From positions 1-64,000 of the forward strand of contig JBBROM010000003.1 of assembly GCA_038229415.1 (NCBI GenBank): DNA of 64,000 nt. The letters run 5' to 3'. A program made the translations under genes and the position numbers. Shown here piece after piece: positions 28,887 to 38,222 of this stretch (its first letter is position 1; the number at the start of each line of letters is the position of its first letter). The DNA comes from JANXUR01 sp038229415 (GTDB lineage Bacteria; Acidobacteriota; Terriglobia; Terriglobales; Acidobacteriaceae). The notes beneath the pieces are model-generated. The model was not told where the DNA came from. It did no database searches and worked only from the letters and a program-made list of their open reading frames with translations.

Positions 28887-30911
28887 CTAGTTGCCGTCGT
28901 TGCTGGCTTGCTTCCACTTGATCAAGTCGCCGATGGTGGAGCCGCCGCTGTTGCTGCTAGCGGAGGACACTGGCTGCTTGTGGGACTCGCTCTTCTTGTA
29001 GGATTCAACTTCCGCACGCGAGGCTTCTTCGCCTACAGCGCGGATGGAGAGGCCCACCTTCTTTTCTTCGGTGCTCATCTTGATGATCTTGAAGTCGTGC
29101 TCCTGACCGGACTCCAGTGCAATGGGCTGACCGTGGTCGCCCGCAGCTTCGGAGTTGTGGCAGAGCCCTTCGACGCCCTCGGCGAGTTCCACGAATGCGC
29201 CGAATGCGGCCACCCGCAGCACCTTGCCGTGAACCACGTCGCCCACGCGATGAGTCTCAAAGAAGCTGTCCCAAACATCGGGCTGAAGCTGCTTAATGCC
29301 CAGCGAGAGGCGGCGCTTGTCGGACTCAATCGCCAGCACGATGGCCTTGACCTTGTCACCCTTCTTGAGCACTTCGGAAGGATGCTTGATACGCTTGGTC
29401 CAGCTCATGTTGCTGACGTGGACCAGGCCGTCAATGCCGTCTTCGATTTCGATGAAGGCGCCGAACTCGGTGAGGTTGCGGACGCGGCCTTCTACGGATG
29501 CTCCGACGGGGAACTTGTCAATCAGGGCGTCCCACGGATTCTGCATCAACTGGCGCATGCCCAGCGAGATGCGGCGTTCCGTCGGATTGACCTGGAGGAC
29601 TTCGCAATCCACTTCGTCGCCGACATTGACCAGCTTGGAGGGATGCTTCATGCGCTTGGACCACGTCATTTCGCTGACGTGGACGAGGCCTTCAATGCCC
29701 TGTTCCAGTTCGATGAACGCGCCGTAGTCGGTGACGCTGATGACCTTGCCGCGGACGTGCGCGCCGATCGGATAGCGCTCGGTGGCGTCGAGCCAGGGGT
29801 CGGGCGTGAGCTGCTTAAAGCCCAGCGAAACCCGCTGCTTGTCGGGATCGAACTTGAGAATCTTGACTTGAATGTGATCGCCGACGTGGACTAGATCCTT
29901 GGGGTGAGTGAGGCGTCCCCAGGACATATCGGTAACGTGGAGCAGGCCATCGAGGCCGCCCATATCCACGAACGCGCCGTAGTCGGTCAGATTCTTGACG
30001 ACGCCCGTGATGATCGAGCCCTCTTCCAGGGTCTTCACCGTCTCGGCGCGCTTCTCGCTGACTTCGGCTTCTACGATTTCTTTGCGGGAGACGACGATAT
30101 TGCCACGCTTCTTGTTCAGCTTGATGACTCGGACGTCAATCGTCTGGCCCTTCATGCTGTCCAGATTGCGGACGGGGCGAACGTCCACCTGCGAACCGGG
30201 CAGGAAGGCGCGGGCACCGTGGATATCCACTGCGAGGCCGCCCTTGATGCGGTCAATCACGACTGCAGGAATGTTGGTCTTATCGTTGTAGGCTTTTTCG
30301 ATGTCGTCCCAAACGCGGATGCGCTGCGCCTTCTGGTAGGAGAGGCCGATGTAGCCTTCCTCGCCTTCGCTGCGGTCGCGCATCACGTCAATCGCGTCGC
30401 CTGGAGCGAACTTGGGCAGGCCATCGGGGCCAAGGACTTCCGCCAGCGGCAACATGCCTTCCTGCTTGGCGTTGATGTCCACGAAAACGTGGGTGGCGCT
30501 CAGCTTGATGACCACGCCCTTGATGACGTTGTCGTCATCGGGCTCGCTGGTCTCAGCTTCTTGTTTTTCAAAATTTTCCAGCAGCTTGGCGAAGTCCTGC
30601 TCGCCTTCGTGCTCTTCATGCTCCTGTGCGGCAAGCGCGGCGGCATCTAGTTCCGCTTCTGCAAGCACGGGCTCGGCAGCGGCAACGGCAACGGAAGTCG
30701 CGGCGGGGGCAACATGCGCCTCTATAGGGTGTGCAGCGGGGGTCGCAACTGCTTCCTGCGCGGGTTCGGCCTGGGGTTCGGGCGCAGGGGCTGGGGCCGC
30801 AGCAGCGGCGGTGGCTGGAGTCGAATCAACCGCGACGGCTTCGGGCGCTTCCGTCGTGGGCTGTTCAGTAAGGGTAGAGGTTTCGGCGTTATTTTCGTCG
30901 AGCACGTTCAT
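28887..30911 (-). CDS. rpsA: 30S ribosomal protein S1 with Ala/Pro/Glu-rich N-terminal extension
   Basis: 674 residues from ATG 30911 (MNVLDENN); an earlier in-frame ATG at 30965 would add 18 residues. Six S1/OB repeats follow each other (beginning near VIKGVVIKL, PAVVIDRIKGG, SIITGVVKNLTDYGAFV, HVRGKVISVTDYGAFI, SVEGRVRNLTEFGAFI, VVHGKVLRVAAFGAFV), the full set of a Gram-negative S1 that binds mRNA during initiation. The first roughly 105 residues are low-complexity Ala/Pro/Glu, not found in the usual 550-residue protein. The C-terminal tail is Ser/Gly-rich (SSASSNSGGS). A strong promoter lies upstream at 31067-31096. Confidence 0.95.
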   Translation of the reverse strand: MNVLDENNAETSTLTEQPTTEAPEAVAVDSTPATAAAAAPAPAPEPQAEPAQEAVATPAAHPIEAHVAPAATSVAVAAAEPVLAEAELDAAALAAQEHEEHEGEQDFAKLLENFEKQEAETSEPDDDNVIKGVVIKLSATHVFVDINAKQEGMLPLAEVLGPDGLPKFAPGDAIDVMRDRSEGEEGYIGLSYQKAQRIRVWDDIEKAYNDKTNIPAVVIDRIKGGLAVDIHGARAFLPGSQVDVRPVRNLDSMKGQTIDVRVIKLNKKRGNIVVSRKEIVEAEVSEKRAETVKTLEEGSIITGVVKNLTDYGAFVDMGGLDGLLHVTDMSWGRLTHPKDLVHVGDHIQVKILKFDPDKQRVSLGFKQLTPDPWLDATERYPIGAHVRGKVISVTDYGAFIELEQGIEGLVHVSEMTWSKRMKHPSKLVNVGDEVDCEVLQVNPTERRISLGMRQLMQNPWDALIDKFPVGASVEGRVRNLTEFGAFIEIEDGIDGLVHVSNMSWTKRIKHPSEVLKKGDKVKAIVLAIESDKRRLSLGIKQLQPDVWDSFFETHRVGDVVHGKVLRVAAFGAFVELAEGVEGLCHNSEAAGDHGQPIALESGQEHDFKIIKMSTEEKKVGLSIRAVGEEASRAEVESYKKSESHKQPVSSASSNSGGSTIGDLIKWKQASNDGN

Positions 30912-31266
30912 TGTGGGCTCAGTATCCTGTTGAGAGAGAGGTGAACACGGAAAACGGCAAAGCACGTACAGCTGGAAAATTCACAGGTGTCACTCGGTAG
31001 AAGCGAGCAGGAAAACCCAGCGGTCGGACCTTTTAACGCCTTTCGCGTCCAAAAGGGAACACTTCGACTATAGCAACCGCTTTCCGGCAAAGTCAAACCA
31101 ACAGACGATTAAAATGCGGGTTTTCGCCATCAGAAAAATTACGGCTAGCCTTTGGCATAAGCTTTTGATGAACAGTAGGTTACAGGCGATCCGCACCGTT
31201 TCATTCGTGGCGGGCTGCGGGCCGCCGTACTTTCGGTCGCAGCGGCCAGTTTGATACCCTTCGCAG
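30912..31266. other. Divergent intergenic region between rpsA and HIT gene
   Basis: 355 bp without a gene. It contains the rpsA promoter and about 155 nt of rpsA leader, which could hold S1 autoregulatory structure although none was obvious. I see no clear promoter for the HIT gene. Confidence 0.55.
31067..31096 (-). promoter_or_regulatory. Sigma-70-type promoter of rpsA
   Basis: On the minus strand TTGACT (31096-31091), an 18-bp spacer, then TATAGT (31072-31067). Start of transcription near 31060 would give a leader of about 150 nt. Confidence 0.75.
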
Positions 31267-31761
31267 ATGGATTACCTATGGACTCCGTGGCGGTATGCCT
31301 ATGTGAAATCAGCGGATAGTGCACCGGGCTGTGTATTTTGCCAACTGCTGGAGGTGTCGGCATCGAGCGGCGATGATCGTGCAGCTTTCATTGTGCACCG
31401 TGGCGAGCACTGCTTCGTCGTCCTTAACACGTTTCCTTACACTGCCGGGCACGTCATGGTGGTGCCGTATGCTCATCTGGACGAGCTGCGCAAACTGCCA
31501 GCTGAAGCGGCCACCGAAATGATGGCGCTGTCGCAGGAGATGGAGTCGGTACTGCGCGATCTCTACCGCCCGGATGGCGTGAATCTGGGGATGAATATTG
31601 GCAAAGCTGCGGGAGCGGGCGTCGCCGGACACATTCACATGCACATTCTGCCGCGCTGGGTGGCGGATGCGAATTTTATGACGGTGGTCGGCGAGACGCG
31701 TGTGCTACCGGAGACGCTAGAGACGACGTTTGATCGCATGAAAGAAGCGATGGAGGGGTGA
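31267..31761 (+). CDS. HIT-family nucleotide hydrolase/transferase
   Basis: 164 residues. It starts MDYLWTPWRYAYV, has a CVFC pair near residue 22, and the histidine triad GHIHMHILPRW at about residues 120-130. The N-terminal WxPWR and CxxC are typical of the Ap4A-phosphorylase-like HIT branch in actinobacteria and acidobacteria, which cleave diadenosine polyphosphates or related nucleotides; the exact substrate is not known. All three histidines are present. The gene ends overlapping the last 45 bp of the convergent small gene at 31717. Confidence 0.9.
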   Translation: MDYLWTPWRYAYVKSADSAPGCVFCQLLEVSASSGDDRAAFIVHRGEHCFVVLNTFPYTAGHVMVVPYAHLDELRKLPAEAATEMMALSQEMESVLRDLYRPDGVNLGMNIGKAAGAGVAGHIHMHILPRWVADANFMTVVGETRVLPETLETTFDRMKEAMEG

Positions 31762-32034
31762 CGAGCGCGCTTCAAGGCGACGGCCAGCATCGAGTTGGTG
31801 TAACAACTTCCACAGCGGTTGTTTGAAATCGTCAAGCGTTACAGACTGCTTGTAGTAGGAAGAAATTCGCTGAATCAATTCCTCTGCAGTTGACGACATG
31901 CAGACGTCCCAAGCTGTCGCCTCGTCGCTGATGAAAAAAGACTCCTCGTCGTTAATGAGCACATTCGTGAAGAACTCATCGGCTAGACGCTTTATCTTCT
32001 CCATTTCCACCGATGGTGCAAATTTTAGGACCAC
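31717..32034 (-). CDS. Small protein of unknown function
   Basis: 105 residues. GTG 32034 is used because TAAGGAGG lies 4 nt upstream, an excellent site that supports this being a real gene. Residues 1-75 are mixed charged and helical (MEKIKRLADEFFTNVLINDEES, TAEELIQRISSYYKQ), with no membrane segment. The tail is basic. I do not recognise a family. Its 3' end overlaps the convergent HIT gene by 45 bp. It may be co-transcribed with nothing; ligA lies downstream on the same strand as the upstream neighbour. Confidence 0.6.
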   Translation of the reverse strand: MVLKFAPSVEMEKIKRLADEFFTNVLINDEESFFISDEATAWDVCMSSTAEELIQRISSYYKQSVTLDDFKQPLWKLLHQLDAGRRLEARSSPLHRFFHAIKRRL

Positions 32035-32112
32035 TGGGCCTCCTTAGGTTCGGGCAGGGTGTGAAGCACAGGGTCTCTCCACTCACTCCGGTCGAGATGA
32101 CACTGCTTCGGC

Positions 32113-34179
32113 TTAGCCCAGCATCTCTCTCAACTCTTCTTCTCCAATCACGGCCACGCCCAACTCCTTCGCCTTGTCGAGCTTCGAGCCTGCTTCTGTG
32201 CCTGCCACCACGTAGTTCGTCTTCTTGCTGACCGAGCCGCTGACTTTGCCGCCCGCATCTTCGATCAGCTTCTTGGCTTCGTCGCGCGTGTATTGGACGA
32301 GTGTGCCGGTGAGGACGAACGTCAGTCCGGAGAGCTTCGTCCCCTTTTGCTTTTTCTGTCCGGTGAACTGCAATTCGGCGGCGCGCAGGCGTTCGACGAG
32401 TTCGCGATTGCGCGGTTCGGCGAAGTAGTTCACGATGCTGGTGGCGATGCGCGGGCCGACTTCGTCTACTTCTTGTAACTGTTCGGCTGAGGCGGCCATG
32501 AGGTCGTCCATGGAACCGAAGTGTTCGGCCAAAAATTGCGCGGTGCGTTCGCCGACCATGCGAATGCCCAGCGCAAGGATGACCCGCTCTAGCGGACGTT
32601 GCTTGCTGGCCTCGATTTCGTCCATGATGCGCTGCGCCGTCTTTTCACCCAGGCGGCGTTTGGTGCCGCCTTCTTTCTGCGCATCGAGCATTAGAGTAGC
32701 GAGTTGGTCGTGCTTCAGCGAATACATATCGGCGACGCTCTTCAGTAGCCCATCTTTTATCAGCTGAACGACGATTGCCTCGCCCATGCCGTCAATGTTC
32801 ATTACGTAGCGCGAGCTGAAGAACAGTAGACTTTCGCGCAGTTTGGCGGGGCAACTGGTATTGACACAGAAGTGGGCGACTTCGCCCTCGGCGCGGACGA
32901 TATGCCCGCCACACTCGGGGCAATGCTCAGGCATCACGAACGGAACGGTGCCGCGCAGATATTTCTTGCCGTCGATTTCGCCCTCGGTGATGACGCGCGA
33001 GACTTTGGGAATCACGTCGCCGCCGCGCTCGACGACGACCCAATCGCCGATGAGTAAGCCGAGCCGCTCGATCTCGTCGAGATTATGCAGCGTGGCGCGG
33101 CTCACGGTGGTGCCGCCGATGAAGACGGGTTCGAGTTCAGCAGTAGGGGTAAGTTTGCCAGTGCGGCCCACATTCACTTCGATATTGATGACGCGAGTAA
33201 TGCCCGCACGCGCCGCGTATTTATAGGCAATGGCCCAGCGCGGGGCTTTGCCGGTGAATCCTAGTTCGAGTTGCAACGCGGTGCGGTCCACTTTGATGAC
33301 GATGCCGTCAATCTCATAGGGCAACGCGTCGCGCTTGTCTTCCCACTGCTGAATGAACTCCCAGACTTCGTCGAGCGAATGCGCGAGCTTGCGCTTGGGA
33401 TTCACCTTGAAACCCGCTGCTTCCAGCGCGTCGAGTGTCTGCCAATGGCGATCGAAGTAAGTGCGGCCCTCGAGGGTGAGCGCGTAAGCAAAATAATCCA
33501 GCCGCCGCTCCGCCGTGAGGCTGGGGTCAAGCTGCCGCACCCCGCCTGCCGCAGCATTGCGCGGATTGGCGAATCGCGGCAACTCGTTGCGCTCACGCTC
33601 TTCATTCAGGCGCTCAAAGCTGGCGCGTGGCATAAGAATTTCGCCTCGCACCTCGAAGTTCGGCGGAAGTCCGGCCTGTTTCAGTTGGGCGGCAGAGATT
33701 GATAGCGGTACGCTGCGCACGGTGCGAACGTTTGCGGTGACCTCTTCGCCGACCGAGCCGTCGCCGCGTGTGATGGCGCGCGCCAACTCGCCAGCTTCGT
33801 AGCGAATGGCCATGGAGAGCCCGTCGAGTTTCAGCTCGCAGACGTAGGCGATGTCGTCGCGTCCGGCGAGATCACGCACGCGGCGATCCCAGTCGCGCAG
33901 CTCATCTTCGCTGTAGGCGTTGTCGAGCGAAAGCATGAGCGATGAATGCGCGACCTTGACGAAGCCCTCGCGCGGTTGCCCGCCGACGCGTTGTGTGGGC
34001 GAATCTGGCGTGATCAGTTCGGGGTGTGCAGCCTCCAGCGCTTTCAGTTCGTTTACGAGGCGGTCATACTCGGCGTCGGAGACTTCCGGGTCGTCGAGCA
34101 CGTAGTAGCGATGTTCGTGATGGCGAATCTGCTGGCGTAGCGACTCAATCTGCGACTCGGCCTGGGCGCGCGGGGGCAT
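32113..34179 (-). CDS. ligA: NAD-dependent DNA ligase
   Basis: 688 residues, normal length. The domain order is complete: Ia domain (HHEHRYYVLDDPEVSDAEYD), adenylation domain with the AMP-accepting K117 in ELKLDGLS, OB fold, a four-Cys zinc finger (CPECGG...CVNTSCP), helix-hairpin-helix repeats, and a C-terminal BRCT domain (LSGLTFVLTGTLVQYTRDEAKKLIEDAGGKV). It seals nicks during replication and repair using NAD. ATG 34179 gives MPPRAQAESQ; the true start may be a few codons away but the Ia domain is complete. Confidence 0.98.
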   Translation of the reverse strand: MPPRAQAESQIESLRQQIRHHEHRYYVLDDPEVSDAEYDRLVNELKALEAAHPELITPDSPTQRVGGQPREGFVKVAHSSLMLSLDNAYSEDELRDWDRRVRDLAGRDDIAYVCELKLDGLSMAIRYEAGELARAITRGDGSVGEEVTANVRTVRSVPLSISAAQLKQAGLPPNFEVRGEILMPRASFERLNEERERNELPRFANPRNAAAGGVRQLDPSLTAERRLDYFAYALTLEGRTYFDRHWQTLDALEAAGFKVNPKRKLAHSLDEVWEFIQQWEDKRDALPYEIDGIVIKVDRTALQLELGFTGKAPRWAIAYKYAARAGITRVINIEVNVGRTGKLTPTAELEPVFIGGTTVSRATLHNLDEIERLGLLIGDWVVVERGGDVIPKVSRVITEGEIDGKKYLRGTVPFVMPEHCPECGGHIVRAEGEVAHFCVNTSCPAKLRESLLFFSSRYVMNIDGMGEAIVVQLIKDGLLKSVADMYSLKHDQLATLMLDAQKEGGTKRRLGEKTAQRIMDEIEASKQRPLERVILALGIRMVGERTAQFLAEHFGSMDDLMAASAEQLQEVDEVGPRIATSIVNYFAEPRNRELVERLRAAELQFTGQKKQKGTKLSGLTFVLTGTLVQYTRDEAKKLIEDAGGKVSGSVSKKTNYVVAGTEAGSKLDKAKELGVAVIGEEELREMLG

Positions 34180-34206
34180 GGGCAGAATTATAGGGCGGAA
34201 GGGGGA

Positions 34207-34241
34207 TTAACCGCAGAGAACGCAGAGAGACGCGGAGAAAA
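34207..34241. repeat. Short degenerate tandem repeat (CGCAGAGA type)
   Basis: Three units: CGCAGAGAA (34212-34220), CGCAGAGAGA (34221-34230), CGCGGAGAAA (34231-34240), preceded by TTAAC. Runs of this type occur in intergenic DNA of many environmental bacteria. Confidence 0.5.
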
Positions 34242-34271
34242 GAAGGCCGGTTGCATGGCAGATTGTTATTC

Positions 34272-34306
34272 CGTGTGGGGACAGACGAGGGCGCCCGCCC
34301 CACACG
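34272..34306. repeat. Palindromic intergenic element with GTGTGGGGACAG core
   Basis: CGTGTGGGG (34272-34280) pairs with CCCCACACG (34298-34306), with inner GGGCGCCC. The 12-mer GTGTGGGGACAG at 34273-34284 is repeated exactly at 55549-55560, so this is a dispersed repeat. It could also serve as 3' terminator of the TPR gene ending at 34316. Confidence 0.55.
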
Positions 34307-34315
34307 AGCGATCCG

Positions 34316-35995
34316 CTACAGATCTTCGGCGCTCAAAGAAACGTCAGCGGTCTTCCACGCCTCCTCAAACTGTGCGTTCACCAGTCCGGCGTCGTAGTCC
34401 CGCTTTTGGGCTTTCAGGGCTTCGCGTAGACCGAACAGGGAGCGTCCATTGCGAGGGTTGATCTCCAGGTCGGCCCGAAACACTTTCTCCGCTCCGGCTG
34501 CATCGCCGGTCGCCAGCAGCACTCCGCCGAGCGCCTCGCGGACGGGAAAATACCAGTCCGGTGGCTCGTCGTAGATGAGCGAATCCTGCGTTGCTACCGC
34601 CTGCTGTAGCAGCGTCATCGCCTTCGCTGCATCGTGTTGTGCCATGGCAATCTTCGCGCCCAGCACATCGCGCGCGATGGAAAGCACGGCTTTGGCCTTG
34701 TTGTTTACCGGCATGGCAAAAATCATGTCTGCTGGTGTTGCGTCCACGGTGGCCGCGACGGCGGCGTACTCTCTTTGTGCATCGGTGAGCTTGCCTTTGG
34801 CGGCAAACGCCAGCCCGCGATCATAGTGCCAGAACGTCGTCACCGACTTTAGTGACGCGTCGGGCTGTGGCATCGCCAAAATATCGTCCCACTTCTGGAA
34901 GCGTGCAAGAACGCCCAGCGGCACGGTCATAAATCCTTCCAGCGGAGGCACGTCCTTCACAATGGGAGCCACGTGTGCTGAGAGCTTGTCGGCGGCCTCC
35001 TTCGCCTGCTGGTAGCGTCCTGCCATTGCTCCGGCGGTGGCGATGAAGTGCAGATTGTGGCTGTAATACATCGCGCCGTACATACCTTGCGAACCGCTCG
35101 CCGCCAGATATTTCTCATCCGCAGCGGCTGCGCTTACGTTGGTTGCCACAGCGGCGTCAAAGTCGCCGGTGCGCACATAGATGTGCGCGGGCATGTGTAC
35201 CAGGTGTCCGGCAGCGGGAGCGAGCGCCGCCAACCGATTTGCCGCTGCTAGCGCGCGCTCCGGATTTTGCGACGCTTCCACGGTGTGAATGTAATAGTGG
35301 ATCGCGCCAATGTGATTCGGGCTGCGCTTCAGTACCGACTCCAGCGTCGTTACGATTTCCAGTGTTCCCGCTTCTGGCGTGCCGTCGTGGTGCCACAAGC
35401 CCCAGGGATGCAGGTTCATCGCGGCTTCCGCGAACAGCACGGCAGCGTCCAGGTCGTCGGGAAAGCGCTTGGCTAAATCACGCATAGAGTCGCGATACAT
35501 TTCGGCATGTTGATGCATGTCGGCCTTCGGATCCGCCGGAAAGCGAAGAGCGAGAGCCGCGATATAGCCGCGTTCGTTTTCGGTGATTGCGCTATTTGCG
35601 CTCGCTGCGAGGTCTACGGCTTTTTGCACGTCGTCATGCGCGGCGCGGAAACGGTCTTCGCTGGCCGGGTCGTTGTAGTTGGGGCCGGTACACTCGGCGA
35701 TGCCCCACCACGCCATCGCCAGCTTGGGGTCGAGTTCGGCGGCATGTTTGAAGGCTGCGGTCGCCTCGTCGTGGTTAAAGGCGTAGATGAGTCGCAGGCC
35801 CTGATCGAAATACTTCTGTGCTTCGGGGTTCGCGGTGGAAACCGGATGGTGAAGGTTGCTGACGCCCTCCATCATGGTGGGCATGGCAGGCTTGGCGGGC
35901 ATGGACATATCTTGTTGGGCGATCGCGAGCGACGGCGCGACAAGAACACAAAGAGCGAAAACGATCACAGGAGAAATACCGATAGGGATTCGCAC
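34316..35995 (-). CDS. Secreted TPR-repeat protein
   Basis: 559 residues from GTG 35995, which has AGGAGG 5 nt upstream; upstream in-frame ATGs give no signal peptide. The signal peptide (SPVIVFALCVLVAPSLAIA) is followed by a Met/Pro-rich stretch (MSMPAKPAMPTMM) and helical repeats: DQGLRLIYAFNHDEATAAFKHAAELDP is a clear TPR, others degenerate, extending to the C-terminus (AEKVFRADLEINPRNGRSLFGL). His residues are frequent (NLHHPV, HYYIHTVEAS, VHMPAHIYVRTGD), and such proteins are common and uncharacterised in acidobacteria. The Met-rich segment could bind metal, but this is speculation. Confidence 0.8.
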   Translation of the reverse strand: MRIPIGISPVIVFALCVLVAPSLAIAQQDMSMPAKPAMPTMMEGVSNLHHPVSTANPEAQKYFDQGLRLIYAFNHDEATAAFKHAAELDPKLAMAWWGIAECTGPNYNDPASEDRFRAAHDDVQKAVDLAASANSAITENERGYIAALALRFPADPKADMHQHAEMYRDSMRDLAKRFPDDLDAAVLFAEAAMNLHPWGLWHHDGTPEAGTLEIVTTLESVLKRSPNHIGAIHYYIHTVEASQNPERALAAANRLAALAPAAGHLVHMPAHIYVRTGDFDAAVATNVSAAAADEKYLAASGSQGMYGAMYYSHNLHFIATAGAMAGRYQQAKEAADKLSAHVAPIVKDVPPLEGFMTVPLGVLARFQKWDDILAMPQPDASLKSVTTFWHYDRGLAFAAKGKLTDAQREYAAVAATVDATPADMIFAMPVNNKAKAVLSIARDVLGAKIAMAQHDAAKAMTLLQQAVATQDSLIYDEPPDWYFPVREALGGVLLATGDAAGAEKVFRADLEINPRNGRSLFGLREALKAQKRDYDAGLVNAQFEEAWKTADVSLSAEDL

Positions 35996-36162
35996 AGAAA
36001 CCTCCTCAACCGGGGTTACGGGGGTCAGTCGGTGGCCGAATTGGCGACGGCGCAAGAGTAATCCTGAAAAATGAGCGATGCAAGCACTATTTGTGGGATT
36101 ACGACTCCAGTGTTGACCCGCCTGTCGCTGGCTGATGTAGCCTTGACGGTATCCGTGCGACG

Positions 36163-37161
36163 ATGACAGAGATGCGGAGCCACCCAGTGCGAAAAGTCAC
36201 GATTCTGTTCAATCCGATGTCGGGGCAACGGAACCGAGGCGCGGATCGCCTTAAGGATGTCGAAGTAGCTTTGGCGGTCTTGCGAAGTGCCGGAGTGGAT
36301 GCGGATGCCTCTGCAACACGCGGGCAGGGGCTTGCCGCCGAGCAAGTGGGCGATGCCATTCGTGCTGGTTGCGATGTGATTCTTGCAGCGGGAGGCGATG
36401 GTACTGTCCACGATGTGCTGCAAGGCTTTGCAGAAGCGCCAGAAAACGTCGCGTTGGGAGTGCTGCCTTTCGGGACTGCCAATTCGCTGGGCAATGAACT
36501 GCGCATTCCTCGTGATGCAGCCAGGGCCGCGCAACTGGCGCTTACTGCCACGCGCCGCAGGGTGTCTGTTGGTGAAATTCAGTATCGCTCATGCTCAGGT
36601 GAGATGAGCATGCGGCTCTTCTCCGTGGTCTTTGGTGCAGGTCTAGATGCAGCCGTGTTTCGCACTCTGAGGGCGGAGGATAAGCGTTGGTTGGGCAAGT
36701 ATGCCTATTATGCGATTGCCGCCAAGGTGTGGCTCACGCATCCGTATTCGCGGTTTGCCGTGGAATGGACCGATCCGTTCGGCAACACACGGCAGGAAGA
36801 GGTCACGCAAGTGCTGGTAGCGCGCATCGGCAACTTTGGCGGAATGCTGGGACGGCTAGTTCCAGGAGTTTCACTAGGTGGTGAGATGTTGCGGGCGGTG
36901 CTGTTCAAAACAAAGAGCCGGGTACGTTATGCGCAATACGTGCTGAATGCCACATGGTTTCATCACGGCTTGAAAATCCCCGGTATTGAAGTGGTGGACA
37001 CGACCCACCTGCGGTGCCAACGGATCGCTGGGCAAAGTGGCGAGGATGGCCACAGTGGAGTGTGGATGGAAGCGGATGGCGAGTTACTTGGAACCCTGCC
37101 AGCCGAGGTTTGCATCGCGGCGCAGCGGGTAACGCTACTGGTGCCAAGCCGCACGCGCTAG
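36163..37161 (+). CDS. Diacylglycerol/lipid kinase family protein
   Basis: 332 residues. The ATP-binding motif GGDGTVHDVLQGF (about residues 76-88), the N-terminal VTILFNPMSGQR and the LPFGTANSLGNELRI segment define the DAGK catalytic domain of the YegS/BmrU group. Such enzymes phosphorylate diacylglycerol or related lipids at the inner membrane face. The later domain is a beta sandwich with GNFGGMLGRLVPGV. ATG 36163 is accepted although the ribosome binding site is weak; a GTG at 36187 is an alternative. It is followed by a membrane protein gene after 11 bp, suggesting an operon. Confidence 0.9.
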   Translation: MTEMRSHPVRKVTILFNPMSGQRNRGADRLKDVEVALAVLRSAGVDADASATRGQGLAAEQVGDAIRAGCDVILAAGGDGTVHDVLQGFAEAPENVALGVLPFGTANSLGNELRIPRDAARAAQLALTATRRRVSVGEIQYRSCSGEMSMRLFSVVFGAGLDAAVFRTLRAEDKRWLGKYAYYAIAAKVWLTHPYSRFAVEWTDPFGNTRQEEVTQVLVARIGNFGGMLGRLVPGVSLGGEMLRAVLFKTKSRVRYAQYVLNATWFHHGLKIPGIEVVDTTHLRCQRIAGQSGEDGHSGVWMEADGELLGTLPAEVCIAAQRVTLLVPSRTR

Positions 37162-37172
37162 ACTCTTATTTC

Positions 37173-38213
37173 ATGGAACCTGTTACCCACTTTTTAACTG
37201 GCGCATGCATGGGCCGGGCCGGACTGAACCGCACTACGGCTTACGCTACGCTCACTCTCACGCTGGCAGCCGAGGCGCCTGATATTGATATTGCGGGCTA
37301 CTTTCGCGGGTCGGTGTTCGGATTCGCTCATCATCGTGGATTTACGCACTCGTTTCTGGGCGGACTGCTGGTGGCCGCAGCCGTAGTTGCGGCGGTGTGG
37401 CTGTTTTCGCGATGGCCGTGGGGGCAGCGACACTTGCGGCGCAAGCCTAAAGCGGGTGATCCGCCGCCGCGTTGGGGGCTGTTGTTTGCGTATGCGTATC
37501 TGGGCGTTGTAATTCATATTCTGCTCGACTTCACCAACAACTACGGCGTGCGCCCGTTCTGGCCGTTTTCGGAGCGCTGGTATTCGTGGGACATCGTATT
37601 CATTCTCGAGCCCGTGCTCTATTTCTTCTTGATTGTCGGGTTGGTGTTGCCCTTCTTGTTTGGCCTGATTAACGAAGAAGTGGGGGTGCGGCGGGATCGC
37701 TTTCCGGGCCGCATTGGCGCGATCTTCGCACTGGTGGGGGTGCTGGCGGTGTGGGGCGTCCGCGACTATGAACATCGCCGCGCGCTGGCCGCGATGCATG
37801 CCCGCACCTATCAGGGCGACGACGCCTCGCGCTACGCGGCTTATCCGGTCTGGGTGAAGCCTTTCTTTTGGGATGGTGTGGTGGAAACGCCGGCTGCCCT
37901 GGTTTCGATGAACGTGGACTCGCGCACCGTGGACGTGGACTACGACGGGCAGATGCGCGTGCATCTGAAGCCGGAAGAGACGCCGGTGACGCTGGCCGCC
38001 AAACGCTCCGAACTCGGGAGGGTTTACCTCGACTGGGCGAAGTATCCGGTAACCGAAGTGGAAACGCGGGCAGATGGCAAGGGCTATGTTGTGCACTTTC
38101 GCGATCTGCGGTTTAGTTTCGGGGAAGCGGGCAAGCGGGATGCTCTGCACGGCTGGGTGGAACTGGATTCGGAATTGCGCCCGGTAGCGGAGGGCATGGG
38201 GGCACGACCGTAA
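37173..38213 (+). CDS. YdjM/DUF457-type membrane-bound putative metal-dependent hydrolase
   Basis: 346 residues from ATG 37173. The N-terminal MEPVTHFLTGACMGRAGLNR, AEAPDIDIAG and HHRGFTHSFLGG motifs are the Asp/His-rich signature of this family of putative metal-dependent membrane hydrolases. About four transmembrane helices follow (LVAAAVVAAVWLF, LLFAYAYLGVVIHILLDF, IVFILEPVLYFFLIVGLVLPFLFG, IFALVGVLAVWG). The last 120 residues are soluble and beta-rich. Substrate unknown. It begins 11 bp after the lipid kinase gene, so a role in lipid or envelope metabolism is possible. Confidence 0.82.
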   Translation: MEPVTHFLTGACMGRAGLNRTTAYATLTLTLAAEAPDIDIAGYFRGSVFGFAHHRGFTHSFLGGLLVAAAVVAAVWLFSRWPWGQRHLRRKPKAGDPPPRWGLLFAYAYLGVVIHILLDFTNNYGVRPFWPFSERWYSWDIVFILEPVLYFFLIVGLVLPFLFGLINEEVGVRRDRFPGRIGAIFALVGVLAVWGVRDYEHRRALAAMHARTYQGDDASRYAAYPVWVKPFFWDGVVETPAALVSMNVDSRTVDVDYDGQMRVHLKPEETPVTLAAKRSELGRVYLDWAKYPVTEVETRADGKGYVVHFRDLRFSFGEAGKRDALHGWVELDSELRPVAEGMGARP

Positions 38214-38222
38214 GCTCTTGGC

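Noticed and set aside
28791..30650. Plus-strand frames antisense to rpsA
   Set aside because: Opposite six S1 repeats; repeated DNA in rpsA gives periodic open frames but no independent domain.
37014..37172. Longer N-terminus for the YdjM-like protein
   Set aside because: It would lie within the lipid kinase gene in another frame and has no similarity to the family; ATG 37173 starts the conserved MEPVTHFL segment.
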